Below, in pieces: positions 1-8,351 of a stretch of DNA of 38,449 bases. The notes beneath the pieces were generated by a model. It did not search any database. It saw nothing but the letters and a program-made list of their open reading frames with translations, and was not told the origin of the DNA. The stretch lies in the NCBI GenBank assembly GCA_900299325.1, contig OMJK01000067.1, forward strand, positions 1-38,449, read 5' to 3'. Numbering within the stretch: the stretch's first letter is position 1; every line of letters begins with the position of its first letter. Source of the stretch: Nitrospiraceae bacterium (lineage in GTDB: Bacteria; Nitrospirota; Nitrospiria; Nitrospirales; Nitrospiraceae). Both the position numbers and the translations under genes were made by a program.

Positions 1-301
1 ACGCGACCGGCTGACCGCCGTGGATCTTTTCATTCAAATAGGCCGCCATCTGGCCGGAGCCGGCCAGGGCTTCGTCCTTCAGCGTCCCGCGGGTCATTTC
101 AAACGGTTCCGCCGCCGCCGTCCGTCCACCCAGCTTCACGCCCAGCGAACTGACCATCTGCGTCTCGCCGGGGTTGGTCACCATGGAGAACTTCGCGCCG
201 CAGGACGGGCAGCCGAAGAACACACCGAGCGAGGCTTCCCCCGGCTTCTCGACCTTCTCGAAGTTCATGTAGGTTTCGCAGTTGAGGCAAACGAATTTCA
301 T
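1..301 (-). CDS. Zinc-ribbon protein, 3' end cut by window edge
   Basis: The reading frame opens with MKFVCLNCETYMNFEKVEK and runs about 100 codons to the left window edge without a stop. It has two cysteine pairs (CLNC near residues 5-8 and CPSC near 31-34), which form a zinc-ribbon or rubredoxin-like knuckle. The ATG at 299-301 is preceded by GAGAGGAG at good spacing, so the start is secure. It follows the Mrp gene by 25 bases on the same strand and is probably its operon partner. The C-terminal part, which might carry a second domain, lies outside the window. I do not recognise a specific function. An overlapping frame at 99-290 is a shadow of this gene. Confidence 0.75.
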   Translation of the reverse strand, partial: MKFVCLNCETYMNFEKVEKPGEASLGVFFGCPSCGAKFSMVTNPGETQMVSSLGVKLGGRTAAAEPFEMTRGTLKDEALAGSGQMAAYLNEKIHGGQPVA

Positions 302-326
302 AGCAACTCCTCTCGCCTGATGCGGC

Positions 327-1253
327 TCACAGCTTTTCTGCCAGAACCTTCTTATAGTCCAGCAGTGTGCGGATCCGGCCGGCAATGTCCTGGTAACGCT
401 GAATCGTCGGATAGGTTTCGTCGAGCAGCGGGGCGCCTTTGTCGAAGGTGCGGGCGAGCTTCCGGTCGAAGGGAATGCGGCCCAGCAACGGCAGGTCGAG
501 CACCTCGCACATCGCTTCAGTGTTGCCCTCGAACAGCTCGTTCTGCTCGCCGCAGGACGGGCAACGGTACTCGCTCATGTTCTCCACGATCCCCAACACC
601 TTGATGCCCATGTCGCGCGCATAGGTCACCGACTTCTGCACCACATCCGAGGCGACTTCCGATGGCGTCGTCACGACGATCGCACCGGCCAGATCGGGAA
701 TGAATCCGGCGATCACCGGCGGCTTGTCGGCTGCAGCGCCGGGCGGCAAATCGGCGAGCAGATAATCCAGTTCTCCCCACACGACGTCGGCCAGAAATTC
801 TCGAATCACATTCATTTCCATGAGGCCGAGCCAGACTGGGCTGACATCCATCGGGCCTTTCCAGCGGACCGGCGAGGCGTCGTCCAGGAAGAAGTCCATC
901 GACGCGACCTTTATGCCGAGGGGGCCGACCGGTGGGATAGCCCCTTGCGGGGTCATCTTGAGCGACTGGCCGTGCAGGCCCAACATCCTGGGCACGCAGG
1001 GGCCGTTCAAATCGACATCCAATAGGCCGACCTTCGCGCCCTGACGGGCCAAGGCGAGCGCCAGGTTGACGGTGGTCATGCTCTTGCCAACCCCGCCCTT
1101 GCCGCTCATCACGACCAGCTTGTGCTTGATGCCGGCCATCCGGGCCTGGACCTGCTTGGTCTGCTCGGTAATCTGCTGGACGACCTTGGCGTCGTCGGAA
1201 TACTTCAATTTCCCCAGGATCGATTTCAGGTCTTTTTCCGGTGCCATTTCCAT
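327..1253 (-). CDS. mrp: Mrp/NBP35 (ApbC)-family Fe-S cluster carrier ATPase
   Basis: This is a P-loop ATPase of the MinD/Mrp family, which carries and transfers Fe-S clusters to apo-proteins in the cytoplasm. The deviant Walker A motif GKGGVGKS is at about residues 51-58, the Walker B-like segment LLADLPPG follows, and the cluster-bridging CPSC pair is at about residues 231-234. These are the diagnostic features of Mrp/NBP35 and separate it from MinD or ParA. The start is placed at the ATG ending at 1253, just after AAAGGGT; a second ATG at 1247 is also possible. It lies 94 bases downstream of cysNC on the same strand. A role in maturing the Fe-S/siroheme enzymes of the operon is plausible but inferred. 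Confidence 0.9.
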   Translation of the reverse strand: MEMAPEKDLKSILGKLKYSDDAKVVQQITEQTKQVQARMAGIKHKLVVMSGKGGVGKSMTTVNLALALARQGAKVGLLDVDLNGPCVPRMLGLHGQSLKMTPQGAIPPVGPLGIKVASMDFFLDDASPVRWKGPMDVSPVWLGLMEMNVIREFLADVVWGELDYLLADLPPGAAADKPPVIAGFIPDLAGAIVVTTPSEVASDVVQKSVTYARDMGIKVLGIVENMSEYRCPSCGEQNELFEGNTEAMCEVLDLPLLGRIPFDRKLARTFDKGAPLLDETYPTIQRYQDIAGRIRTLLDYKKVLAEKL

Positions 1254-1347
1254 ACCCTTTAATGCTGGGTAAAAGAACAAGGGCGATACCGTAACACAGC
1301 GGTTTCTGGGGAGTCAAACCACTCCGGTCCGAGCCGATTCATGTTGC

Positions 1348-3198
1348 TCAGATCGAGTATTGGAACGTCGGCTTCGCGCCGATTGCCTGCGCCAGGACCC
1401 CCCGCTTTTTCAGTTCCTCCATAATCCGCCTGGTCGCCGCATCAAAGTCCGTCGGACCGGTCAGAACGATATCCGTATTCGGCGGCGGTTCCTCCTCAGT
1501 CTTGCTCATATGGACCGCGATGACCGGCGCCGGGTGGACCAGCGTTCTGATGGCCTGGACCGCTTCCTTATAAGCGAGGCCGAACGGATTGGTGGTCGAA
1601 ACCACGATCAGTCCCGTATCGATCAGGAGCCGGGCTACTTCGCCGTACCGACGGGCCATTTCGGTGGTCTGGCCGCGCTCTTCTTCGCTCAGATCGGCGT
1701 CGAGGCCGCGGCGCAGGTTTTCGCCATCCAAGAGATAAGCATGGCGGCCGTCCGCCACGAGCCGGCCTTCCAACTTGCGGGCGAGGAACGACTTGCCCGT
1801 ATGGCGTCCGCCGGTAAAGACCACGACCGCCGCGCGGTGGCCGTACTGCTTCGCCCGGTCTTCGATTCCCACTTCGCCCTTCACCCAGGCGAAGTCGCGC
1901 CGCCGGGCCTCTTCGCGGAGAAATTCCTGGTCGTCATGTACCTGCTCGGTGACGATACCGCCACCTGCGATGTCGTATTCGTCGACGAGGACGAAGCGGC
2001 CGGTCGACTCGAACGATGCAGAGAGATCGAGGGCGATCGGCGCTTTCGAACGGAGCGTCAGTTCCGCCACCTGGTTTTTCTGGACGACCCCGCTCCCCTG
2101 CTGCTGGGCAAGGTCCATCGTGTCGATAATCCGGTGGATATCCGCGACTTCGCAGTCGACTTCCTTCGTGGCGACGCGCAACAGATACTTGCGCCCTTTC
2201 TCCAGCGGACGTTTGCCCAGCCAGAAGACGTTGGCCCGAAACGCCGTCGAGACCAGCGGGAGATGTTCCTGGTGCGAGGCGACTTCGCCGCGCTCCACAA
2301 AGATTTGTTCGTCGAGCGTGACGCCGACCGATTGTCCGGCCTGCCCTTCCGTCGGAGGGGGATCGATGTTGAAGGCTTCGACGGATTTGATGTTGGCGCG
2401 TTTATTCGACGGCGAAAACACCAGATGGTCGCCGACCTTCAACCGTCCCGCCATGATGCGGCCGGCGATGATGCGGCGCGCGTCGAACTTGTACACGTCC
2501 TGCACGGCCAGCCGGAGCGGCTGTTCCGCCCGCGCCGCCTCCTTCTTGAACTGGCTGAGCGTGTCGAGCACGGTCGGACCGGTGTACCAGGCCATCTTGC
2601 CGCTGCGGCTGACGATGTTGTCGCCGAGCTTGGCGCTGACCGGAATGAACTGGGCCGGCACGGCTTTGAACTGGCCGAGAAATTCCCGATACTCCTTCTC
2701 GATCCCCTCAAACACGTCCTGCCGGTAGCCGACGAGATCCATCTTATTGACGACGACGGCGAACTGGCGGACACCGAGCAGCGAGAGCAGATAGCCGTGC
2801 TTCTTGGATTGCTCTTTGACGCCTTCCAGCGCATCGATCAGCAGCAGCGCCGCCTCGGCGCGCGCCGCGCCGGAAATCATGTTCTTGAGAAATTCCTTGT
2901 GACCCGGCGCGTCGATGATGATGTACTGGCGGCCTTTCCAGATAAAAAATGTCCGCGCGGTATCGATCGTGATGCCCTGTTCCTGTTCTTCCAAAAACGC
3001 GTCGAACAGAAAGGCGTACTCGAACTCCTTGCCCTGCTGCCGGCAGATGGCCTGAACTTTCTCCAGCTTCCCGTCCGGCAGCGAACCGGTATCCGCATAG
3101 AGCCGGCCAAGCAGCGTGGACTTGCCATGGTCGACATGCCCGACGATGACGATATTCAGATTCTCGGATGGTTTGGTGGAAGTCGCCGTGGTGCTCAT
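1348..3198 (-). CDS. cysN: Sulfate adenylyltransferase subunit 1 with C-terminal APS-kinase-like domain
   Basis: CysN is the GTPase subunit of ATP sulfurylase and, with CysD, makes APS from sulfate and ATP. The GTPase motifs are intact: GHVDHGKS at residues 20-27, DAPGH at 96-100 and NKMD at 151-154. EF-Tu-like beta-barrel domains follow to about residue 430. Residues 455-600 resemble APS kinase (CysC): P-loop GGRHTGKS at 463-470, then LDGENLRRGL at 489-499. The usual FISPF/Y segment and the RDPKGLYKKAR and FTG substrate-lid motifs are missing, so kinase activity is doubtful. The gene starts 2 bases after the cysD stop, so the two are translationally coupled. The frame is uninterrupted at 616 codons, so the losses are not due to a frameshift. 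Confidence 0.92.
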   Translation of the reverse strand: MSTTATSTKPSENLNIVIVGHVDHGKSTLLGRLYADTGSLPDGKLEKVQAICRQQGKEFEYAFLFDAFLEEQEQGITIDTARTFFIWKGRQYIIIDAPGHKEFLKNMISGAARAEAALLLIDALEGVKEQSKKHGYLLSLLGVRQFAVVVNKMDLVGYRQDVFEGIEKEYREFLGQFKAVPAQFIPVSAKLGDNIVSRSGKMAWYTGPTVLDTLSQFKKEAARAEQPLRLAVQDVYKFDARRIIAGRIMAGRLKVGDHLVFSPSNKRANIKSVEAFNIDPPPTEGQAGQSVGVTLDEQIFVERGEVASHQEHLPLVSTAFRANVFWLGKRPLEKGRKYLLRVATKEVDCEVADIHRIIDTMDLAQQQGSGVVQKNQVAELTLRSKAPIALDLSASFESTGRFVLVDEYDIAGGGIVTEQVHDDQEFLREEARRRDFAWVKGEVGIEDRAKQYGHRAAVVVFTGGRHTGKSFLARKLEGRLVADGRHAYLLDGENLRRGLDADLSEEERGQTTEMARRYGEVARLLIDTGLIVVSTTNPFGLAYKEAVQAIRTLVHPAPVIAVHMSKTEEEPPPNTDIVLTGPTDFDAATRRIMEELKKRGVLAQAIGAKPTFQYSI

Positions 3199-3200
3199 GA

Positions 3201-3998
3201 TTACATGTACCCGTCTTTCCGTAGCATCTCCATTCCGCGGCCCTCGTCCTGCGCCCGTCCCGACCGTTCGGCCACCGTGGTGTGCCGCAGTTCCTCGATA
3301 ATGTCGTCTACGCTTTTGGCGGTCGACTTGATCGGCGTGGTGCAGGGCGCGCAGCCGAGACTGCGATAGCGGGTGCCGTCACCTTTGTCGAGGTACAGGT
3401 CGATGAAGGGAATATTTTCCAGCTTGATGTATTCCCAGATGTTGATCTCGGTCCAATCCAGCAAGGGATGGATACGAATGTGCGTGCCCGGTGGGAACGT
3501 CGTCTTATATTGGTCCCACAATTCGGGCGGCTGGTCGCGGAAGTCCCAATCGCCGTGCTTGTCGCGGGGTGAAAAGTAGCGTTCCTTGGCGCGTGTTCCC
3601 TCTTCGTCGGCGCGGACACCCAGGATGATGCCGGTGTAGCCCTTCTGTTCGATCAACTGCTTGAGCCCGTTCGTCTTGAGGGCCGTGCAGCAGGCCACGC
3701 GCCCCATCGTATGGTTCATGCCGGCGGCGAGCGCTTCCTTGTTCTGGCCGACGACCAGATCCAGTCGCCACTCGCGCGCCAACCGGTCGCGGTACTCGAT
3801 CATCGCGGGAATCTTGTAACTGGTGTCGACGTGCAGCAGCGGAAACGGCACATGGCCGAAGAACGCTTTGCGCGCGAGCCACAGCAGCACCGTCGAGTCC
3901 TTGCCCATCGACCAGAGCATGCCGAGGTTGTCGAAGTGCTTGTACGCTTCGCGCAGAATGAACACGCTTTGATCTTCCAATTGCCTCAGGTGTTTCAC
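3201..3998 (-). CDS. cysD: Sulfate adenylyltransferase subunit 2
   Basis: CysD is the catalytic ATP-pyrophosphatase subunit of ATP sulfurylase; it adenylates sulfate to APS while CysN hydrolyses GTP. The PP-loop SMGKDS is at about residues 30-35, and [13 protein letters not shown] and the [14 protein letters not shown] segment are characteristic. The C-terminal part retains [14 protein letters not shown]. At 265 residues it is shorter than the usual 300 or so, mainly at the ends. The start is a GTG at 3996-3998 with AGGAG six bases upstream; this ribosome-binding site overlaps the TAG stop of the preceding YbiB-like gene, so translation is probably coupled. Confidence 0.94.
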   Translation of the reverse strand: MKHLRQLEDQSVFILREAYKHFDNLGMLWSMGKDSTVLLWLARKAFFGHVPFPLLHVDTSYKIPAMIEYRDRLAREWRLDLVVGQNKEALAAGMNHTMGRVACCTALKTNGLKQLIEQKGYTGIILGVRADEEGTRAKERYFSPRDKHGDWDFRDQPPELWDQYKTTFPPGTHIRIHPLLDWTEINIWEYIKLENIPFIDLYLDKGDGTRYRSLGCAPCTTPIKSTAKSVDDIIEELRHTTVAERSGRAQDEGRGMEMLRKDGYM

Positions 3999-4007
3999 GA
4001 TAGACTC

Positions 4008-5066
4008 CTAAATCCGTTTTCCGCTTCCTGCTGACACAGGTTCCTGCACCAGTTCATCGAGTTTCCGCGCCGCCGCGCCTCCTTCGAGGGCGGCGCGAGC
4101 GGCAGGCAGACAGGCCGTCAGCGATGCGCCCTTACCGGCGGCGTACAACAACATTGCGGCATTGATCAGCACCCAGTCTTTGGGACCGCCCGGCACCTGA
4201 TTCTGGAGAATGCGCCGCAGCAGGTCCGCTTCCCTGTCCCGCTGCTCCGGCGGGAAGCCGGCCATCTCGCGGGACGAGCCGAACGCCATGCCGAAATCCT
4301 TCGGGCCGATGCCCAACGGCGTGATGCGCTCGTCGCGCAGTTCCAGCACTCTCGTGGCAGCCGCCAGGGACAATTCGGGATCGCCTTCCACGCCGCGGAC
4401 CACGAACGCCCGCGGGCAGCCCAACATCCGCAACGCTTCCGCCGTCTTTTCAAAATGGGGCGGATGCGAGAGGCCGATCACCTGTGCCGCCGCTCGTGCC
4501 GGGTTCAAGAGCCGCGCGACCGGATGGAACACATTGCGCACGCCCAACTCCTGCCGCATATCCAAAAAGCGATAAAGCGGCGGATGGTAGAGTCCAATGT
4601 CCAGATATGCGAAACCCTTCTTGTTCACATTCTCGGCGACCACTTTTGAATCTTGATCAATGGGAATGCCCAGTGCTTTGAGCACACCGGCTGATCCCGG
4701 TCTGTTGGGCACACCGTCATAGCCATGCATCAAAATCGCGGCGCCGGCTGCGGAGGCCACAATCGATGCGGCGATAAGCGCATGGAACGTATCCTGTTTG
4801 CCGGCGTAGCTGGGCACATCGACCAGCGCGAGATCTTTTGACACTGCCAACGGCGGCACATACTGCCGCGCCGTCGCCGTGAAGGCCGCCAGCTCCGTGA
4901 CCGACTCCATCTTGAACCGCATGGCGATCAGAAACGCACCGACTTGCGCCGGCGTGGCCTCTCCTTCGATCAACGCTTTCGTGGCCTGCTTCGCCTCGTC
5001 CCACGTCAGGTCCTTGGAGGCCTTCGGTCCCTTGGCAATTTTGGCGAGGAGTTCTTGAAAGGGCAT
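4008..5066 (-). CDS. TrpD2/YbiB-like phosphoribosyltransferase-fold protein
   Basis: The 352-residue protein has the anthranilate phosphoribosyltransferase (TrpD) fold: an N-terminal helical domain, then a glycosyltransferase domain. Visible landmarks are VPSYAGKQDTF, ILMHGYDG and RQELGVRNVFHPVARLLNP. In true TrpD the first two are GTGGD and KHGNRxxSS, which bind PRPP; here they are replaced, and the PSY-x-G pattern is that of the YbiB/TrpD2 branch, whose E. coli member has been described as a nucleic-acid-binding protein. Tryptophan synthesis is therefore unlikely. It starts 1 base after the cysH stop, and its own stop overlaps the cysD ribosome-binding site, so it is embedded in the sulfate operon. 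Its task there is unknown. Confidence 0.8.
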   Translation of the reverse strand: MPFQELLAKIAKGPKASKDLTWDEAKQATKALIEGEATPAQVGAFLIAMRFKMESVTELAAFTATARQYVPPLAVSKDLALVDVPSYAGKQDTFHALIAASIVASAAGAAILMHGYDGVPNRPGSAGVLKALGIPIDQDSKVVAENVNKKGFAYLDIGLYHPPLYRFLDMRQELGVRNVFHPVARLLNPARAAAQVIGLSHPPHFEKTAEALRMLGCPRAFVVRGVEGDPELSLAAATRVLELRDERITPLGIGPKDFGMAFGSSREMAGFPPEQRDREADLLRRILQNQVPGGPKDWVLINAAMLLYAAGKGASLTACLPAARAALEGGAAARKLDELVQEPVSAGSGKRI

Positions 5067-5067
5067 G

Positions 5068-5784
5068 TTATGCCTTGTGCAGGCCGCACTCGGTTTTGGT
5101 GAAATTTTTCCAGCGGCCGGCCCGCGGATCTTCTCCGGGCGCCACAGGCGCGGTGCAATGAGTGCAGCCGATGCTGGGGTAATTCCGGTCGTGCAGCGGG
5201 TTGTACGGAATCTCGTACAGCTTGATGTAGGTCCACACGTCGGCCCAACTCCAGCGGGCCAGCGGGTTGACCTTCACGAGGCCGAATTTGGTGTCCCATT
5301 CGATTAAGCCGGCGTTAGCCCGGGATGGCGCCTGGTCTCTCCGGATACCGGTGATCCAGGCGTCGTAGCCCTGCAGCACACGCGTGAGCGGTTCGACTTT
5401 CCGCAGCTGGCAGCAGCGGTCGGGATCTTTCGACCACAAGGCGTCGCCATACTGTTTCGCCTGCTCGTCAGGCGTCAGCCGGGATTTAATCTGCAGCAGC
5501 TGGGCCGGTTTCAAATCATACTGGGCGGCGATGCGGTCGCGGGTGGCGTAGGTTTCCGCAAATAGAAAATCGGTATCGAGATAGAAGAGCGGCACCGACT
5601 TGTCCAGGCGATGGACCATGTCCACCAGCACGACGTCCTCCGCGCCGAAGCTGCACGCCAGGACGATCTTCGACGCATAGCGCTCGAGCGCCGCTGCCAC
5701 CACGTCCTGCGGTTGCTTCGACTCGAGCGAGTCGCTGAGTGTCTTGAGGTCGGCCGCGAGGGCCGACGATTCTTTCGTCGTCAT
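5068..5784 (-). CDS. cysH: Adenylyl-sulfate (APS-type) reductase CysH
   Basis: CysH reduces activated sulfate to sulfite with thioredoxin or a similar donor. The PP-loop-derived segment SFGAEDVVLVDMVH is at about residues 45-58 and TGIRRDQ at 145-151. The catalytic cysteine lies in ECGLH at 232-236. The CC pair at 124-125 and CTHC at 207-210 are the cysteines that hold a [4Fe-4S] cluster in assimilatory APS reductases; enzymes that use PAPS usually lack them. APS is therefore the likely substrate. At 238 residues it has normal length. It lies 17 bases after the nitrite/sulfite reductase gene in the operon. Confidence 0.93.
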   Translation of the reverse strand: MTTKESSALAADLKTLSDSLESKQPQDVVAAALERYASKIVLACSFGAEDVVLVDMVHRLDKSVPLFYLDTDFLFAETYATRDRIAAQYDLKPAQLLQIKSRLTPDEQAKQYGDALWSKDPDRCCQLRKVEPLTRVLQGYDAWITGIRRDQAPSRANAGLIEWDTKFGLVKVNPLARWSWADVWTYIKLYEIPYNPLHDRNYPSIGCTHCTAPVAPGEDPRAGRWKNFTKTECGLHKA

Positions 5785-5801
5785 AGCCAGTCAGTGTTGC
5801 C

Positions 5802-8294
5802 TCACGCCTCGACTTTTTCGACCAGCACCCGATAGTGGGCGGCTTCCGGCTCCAGCGCTTCCTGCAGCAGGACCTTGTGCCCGTCGTTCTTCAAGCTCAT
5901 CGGCACGTTCTTGATCGGCTCGCCGGCATCCAGCCAGACTTCCAGCTTCTCGCCCGCGTCCATCATCTCCAGTTTGAGCTTGGTCTTCACATAATTCATC
6001 GGACAGGCGACACCGCGCAGGTCGTACACCGGCGCGCCGGTTGGTGCAGGCGCGGCTTGTGGCGCCGGTTTGACCGGTTCGGTTTTCTTCGGGGCCGGCG
6101 CTTCCGTCGCCGGCGCCAGCTTGAGGTCCTTGCCCATTTGGTCCGTGGCGATGCGGCAGGCGTCGACAAAGCCTTTCGCAAAATCCATCTTCGACCGGGC
6201 GGACTCGGCAGTCGTGTCCTTGGGGCCCAGGTCCCCGACCTGTTTGCTCAGTTCACGATACATCGCCGGTACGATGCCCTTGGGAGCCAGGCGCCGTTCG
6301 AACTCCGACAGGATCTCCGCATCCGTCGCCGGGTCGAGCCCTTCGGTGACCAATAACGCTTTGGCGGCAGCCAGCACGGCGCGGTACGACTTGTTCACCG
6401 AAACGGAGTACTGGTGTTTGTCCACCAGGAGTTTTGCCTGGTAGAGTTCCTGATCGGCTTCGAGAATGCCGTTCTCGATCATTTCGAGCGCACCGCCGGC
6501 GCACTCGCCCGGCCCCAGATCTTCCAGGATGAATTCCTCTTCGCCTTCCCAGTCGTAGTAGAAGGTCGGATCGTCCCGATAGGACGGCACGATGGTGTAG
6601 GGAATCAGTTCGTCCTTCAACTTGTTCTTGCCAACGCGGGCGATGAAACCCGGCAGGCCTTCATTCGCCTGGCGGTCGCGCCGATAGACGTCGATCAAAT
6701 GCGTGAGCGCGGCCGGCACGGCTTTGGCCGGCAGCTTGACGGTCATCTGGCCGATGCGCGGCGTGCCGTTCACGGAACCGCCCAAGTGCAATTCGTAATG
6801 CGGCGCGACATGGTCGCCCAGACGTTTCCCGACTCCATGCAGTCCGATGGTCGAGATGTGGTGCTGCGCGCAGGAGTTGTGGCAGCCGCTGATCTTGACG
6901 TCAACGCCGGCTAAATCCTCGGGCACCCGCCCGGCGGGGAACACTTCGGCCAGTGCCCGCGCGAGGCCCTTCGACGACGTGATACCGAGGCCGCAGGTAT
7001 CGGTGCCCGGGCAGGCGATGATGTCTTCGACCAGTTCGGCGCCGGGATCAGCCAGACCGTGCGACACCAGTTCATCATAGAGCGCGGACACGTGATCCTC
7101 CGGAATCCAGCGGATGACGACGTTCTGATTGATCGTCGTTCTGAGATTGCCGTTGGAATAGCGCTCGGCCAGATCGGCGACGTGGAGCATCTGCTCTGCC
7201 GTGATGTCGCCCATAAAGAGCTTGATCGCGGCCGTGACATAGCCGCCCTGCTTTTGCGGTACCACGTTGGTGCGCTTCCACATCTGGAACGGGGTTTCAT
7301 GGCCGATGGCGCTGTGATGTCCGTTGGCGTTGGCCTGAACGCCTTTGGCCCCGCTCGTGCGAGTCGGCATGATCAAGGCAGGCGGCTCGTCCTGATGAGC
7401 CAGCAACGTGAGCCCGCCGTTCGTTGGAAGCGAACGGCCCATCGCGACGTAGGCCGCTTCCCAGCGGCGCTTGAATTCCTCGAAGCCCAACTTTTCGATC
7501 ACGAACTTCATACGGGCTTTGTTGCGGTTCTTGCGGTTGCCCAGGGTGTCGAACACCTTGATAACCGCTTCGATGCTCGGAATCAGCTCATCCATCGGCG
7601 TGAACTCGCGCAGCAGTTGCGCGACACGGGGTGCGGATCCGAGGCCGCCACCGGCCACCATGCGGAATCCGATCGCGCCATCCGCTCGCTTGACCGCCAG
7701 CAGGCCGATGTCGTGAATCGGTGTGAGGGCGCAATCATGCTTGCAGCCGGAGAAGGCGATCTTGAACTTCCTCGGCAGGCTCTGGTTGAGCGGATTGCGG
7801 AGAAGATGATAGGCGACCGTCTTTGCGTACGGTGTCACGTCGAACACTTCGCCCTGGCAGACTCCGGCCAGATGGCAGGCCGTGACGTTCCGCACGGTGT
7901 TGGCGCAGGCCTCTCTGGTCGTGAGGCCGACTTCGGCCAGCCCGCGCATGATCGTTGGCACGTCCCGCAGGTCGACAAAGTGCAGTTGGATGTCCTGCCG
8001 TGTCGTGACATGGCCGACGGCGGTGGCGTAGCGATCAGCGAGCTCCGCCACGCGGCGTAGCTGGTTGGCCGAGATGCCGCCGAAGGGAATCTTGATCCGC
8101 ACCATCTGCACGCCGGCCTGCCGCTGTCCGTAGATGCCGTACTGCAGGCGGAAGGGCTTGAAGATGTCTGTTGAGACATCGCCGGTCAGGGCGCGGCAGG
8201 CTTCGGCCTCGAACGTTTCGATTTCCTCGGCGATGGCCGGGGGAATCGGACCGGTCTTGATCGTGGGAATCGCCAGGCGCTGTGTTGTGCTCAT
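5802..8294 (-). CDS. Siroheme nitrite/sulfite reductase with C-terminal TusA domain
   Basis: This is a ferredoxin-type siroheme/[4Fe-4S] reductase; in this operon it most likely reduces sulfite to sulfide in the cytoplasm. The two-fold repeated core spans about residues 40-560. The second half has CPGTDTC (428-434) and GCHNSC (470-475), the cluster and siroheme ligand motifs. The first half also shows C-x5-C (140-146) and C-x3-C (184-188). Residues 590-730 form a helical, possibly HEPN-like region, then an Ala/Pro-rich linker. Residues 755-825 are a TusA-like domain with DLRGVACPMNYVKTKLKLE. The ATG at 8294 has AAGGAG eight bases upstream and is preferred over an in-frame codon at 8318. Nitrite as substrate cannot be excluded. 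Confidence 0.9.
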   Translation of the reverse strand: MSTTQRLAIPTIKTGPIPPAIAEEIETFEAEACRALTGDVSTDIFKPFRLQYGIYGQRQAGVQMVRIKIPFGGISANQLRRVAELADRYATAVGHVTTRQDIQLHFVDLRDVPTIMRGLAEVGLTTREACANTVRNVTACHLAGVCQGEVFDVTPYAKTVAYHLLRNPLNQSLPRKFKIAFSGCKHDCALTPIHDIGLLAVKRADGAIGFRMVAGGGLGSAPRVAQLLREFTPMDELIPSIEAVIKVFDTLGNRKNRNKARMKFVIEKLGFEEFKRRWEAAYVAMGRSLPTNGGLTLLAHQDEPPALIMPTRTSGAKGVQANANGHHSAIGHETPFQMWKRTNVVPQKQGGYVTAAIKLFMGDITAEQMLHVADLAERYSNGNLRTTINQNVVIRWIPEDHVSALYDELVSHGLADPGAELVEDIIACPGTDTCGLGITSSKGLARALAEVFPAGRVPEDLAGVDVKISGCHNSCAQHHISTIGLHGVGKRLGDHVAPHYELHLGGSVNGTPRIGQMTVKLPAKAVPAALTHLIDVYRRDRQANEGLPGFIARVGKNKLKDELIPYTIVPSYRDDPTFYYDWEGEEEFILEDLGPGECAGGALEMIENGILEADQELYQAKLLVDKHQYSVSVNKSYRAVLAAAKALLVTEGLDPATDAEILSEFERRLAPKGIVPAMYRELSKQVGDLGPKDTTAESARSKMDFAKGFVDACRIATDQMGKDLKLAPATEAPAPKKTEPVKPAPQAAPAPTGAPVYDLRGVACPMNYVKTKLKLEMMDAGEKLEVWLDAGEPIKNVPMSLKNDGHKVLLQEALEPEAAHYRVLVEKVEA

Positions 8295-8311
8295 GGGAAC
8301 ATCTCCTTCAC

Positions 8312-8335
8312 CCTTCAACTTCGTTGAGCTGAAGG
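8312..8335 (-). promoter_or_regulatory. Small intercistronic hairpin before the reductase gene
   Basis: The 57-base gap between the Rrf2 gene and the reductase contains complementary arms CCTTCA (8312-8317) and TGAAGG (8330-8335), with an alternative inner pairing TCAAC/GTTGA. It sits just upstream of the reductase ribosome-binding site and has no T-run, so it is not a typical terminator. It might affect translation or mRNA processing; this is a weak call. Confidence 0.25.
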
Positions 8336-8351
8336 AACCGACCGTCCACGT

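Noticed and set aside
1348-1840. Frameshift as the cause of the missing APS-kinase motifs
   Set aside because: The frame is continuous, and helical features resume on both sides of the shortened lid region, so it looks like true loss.
1360-3369. A 669-codon open frame on the plus strand opposite cysNC and cysD
   Set aside because: It is antisense to two well-supported genes, has Arg/Asp-rich low-complexity translation and no family motifs. High GC content keeps such shadow frames open.
4008-5066. Annotation as tryptophan-pathway trpD
   Set aside because: GTGGD and KHGNR motifs are replaced and no other trp gene is nearby; the YbiB-like pattern fits better.
7059-8060. A 333-codon plus-strand frame inside the siroheme reductase gene
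   Set aside because: Antisense shadow of a protein with clear siroheme motifs.
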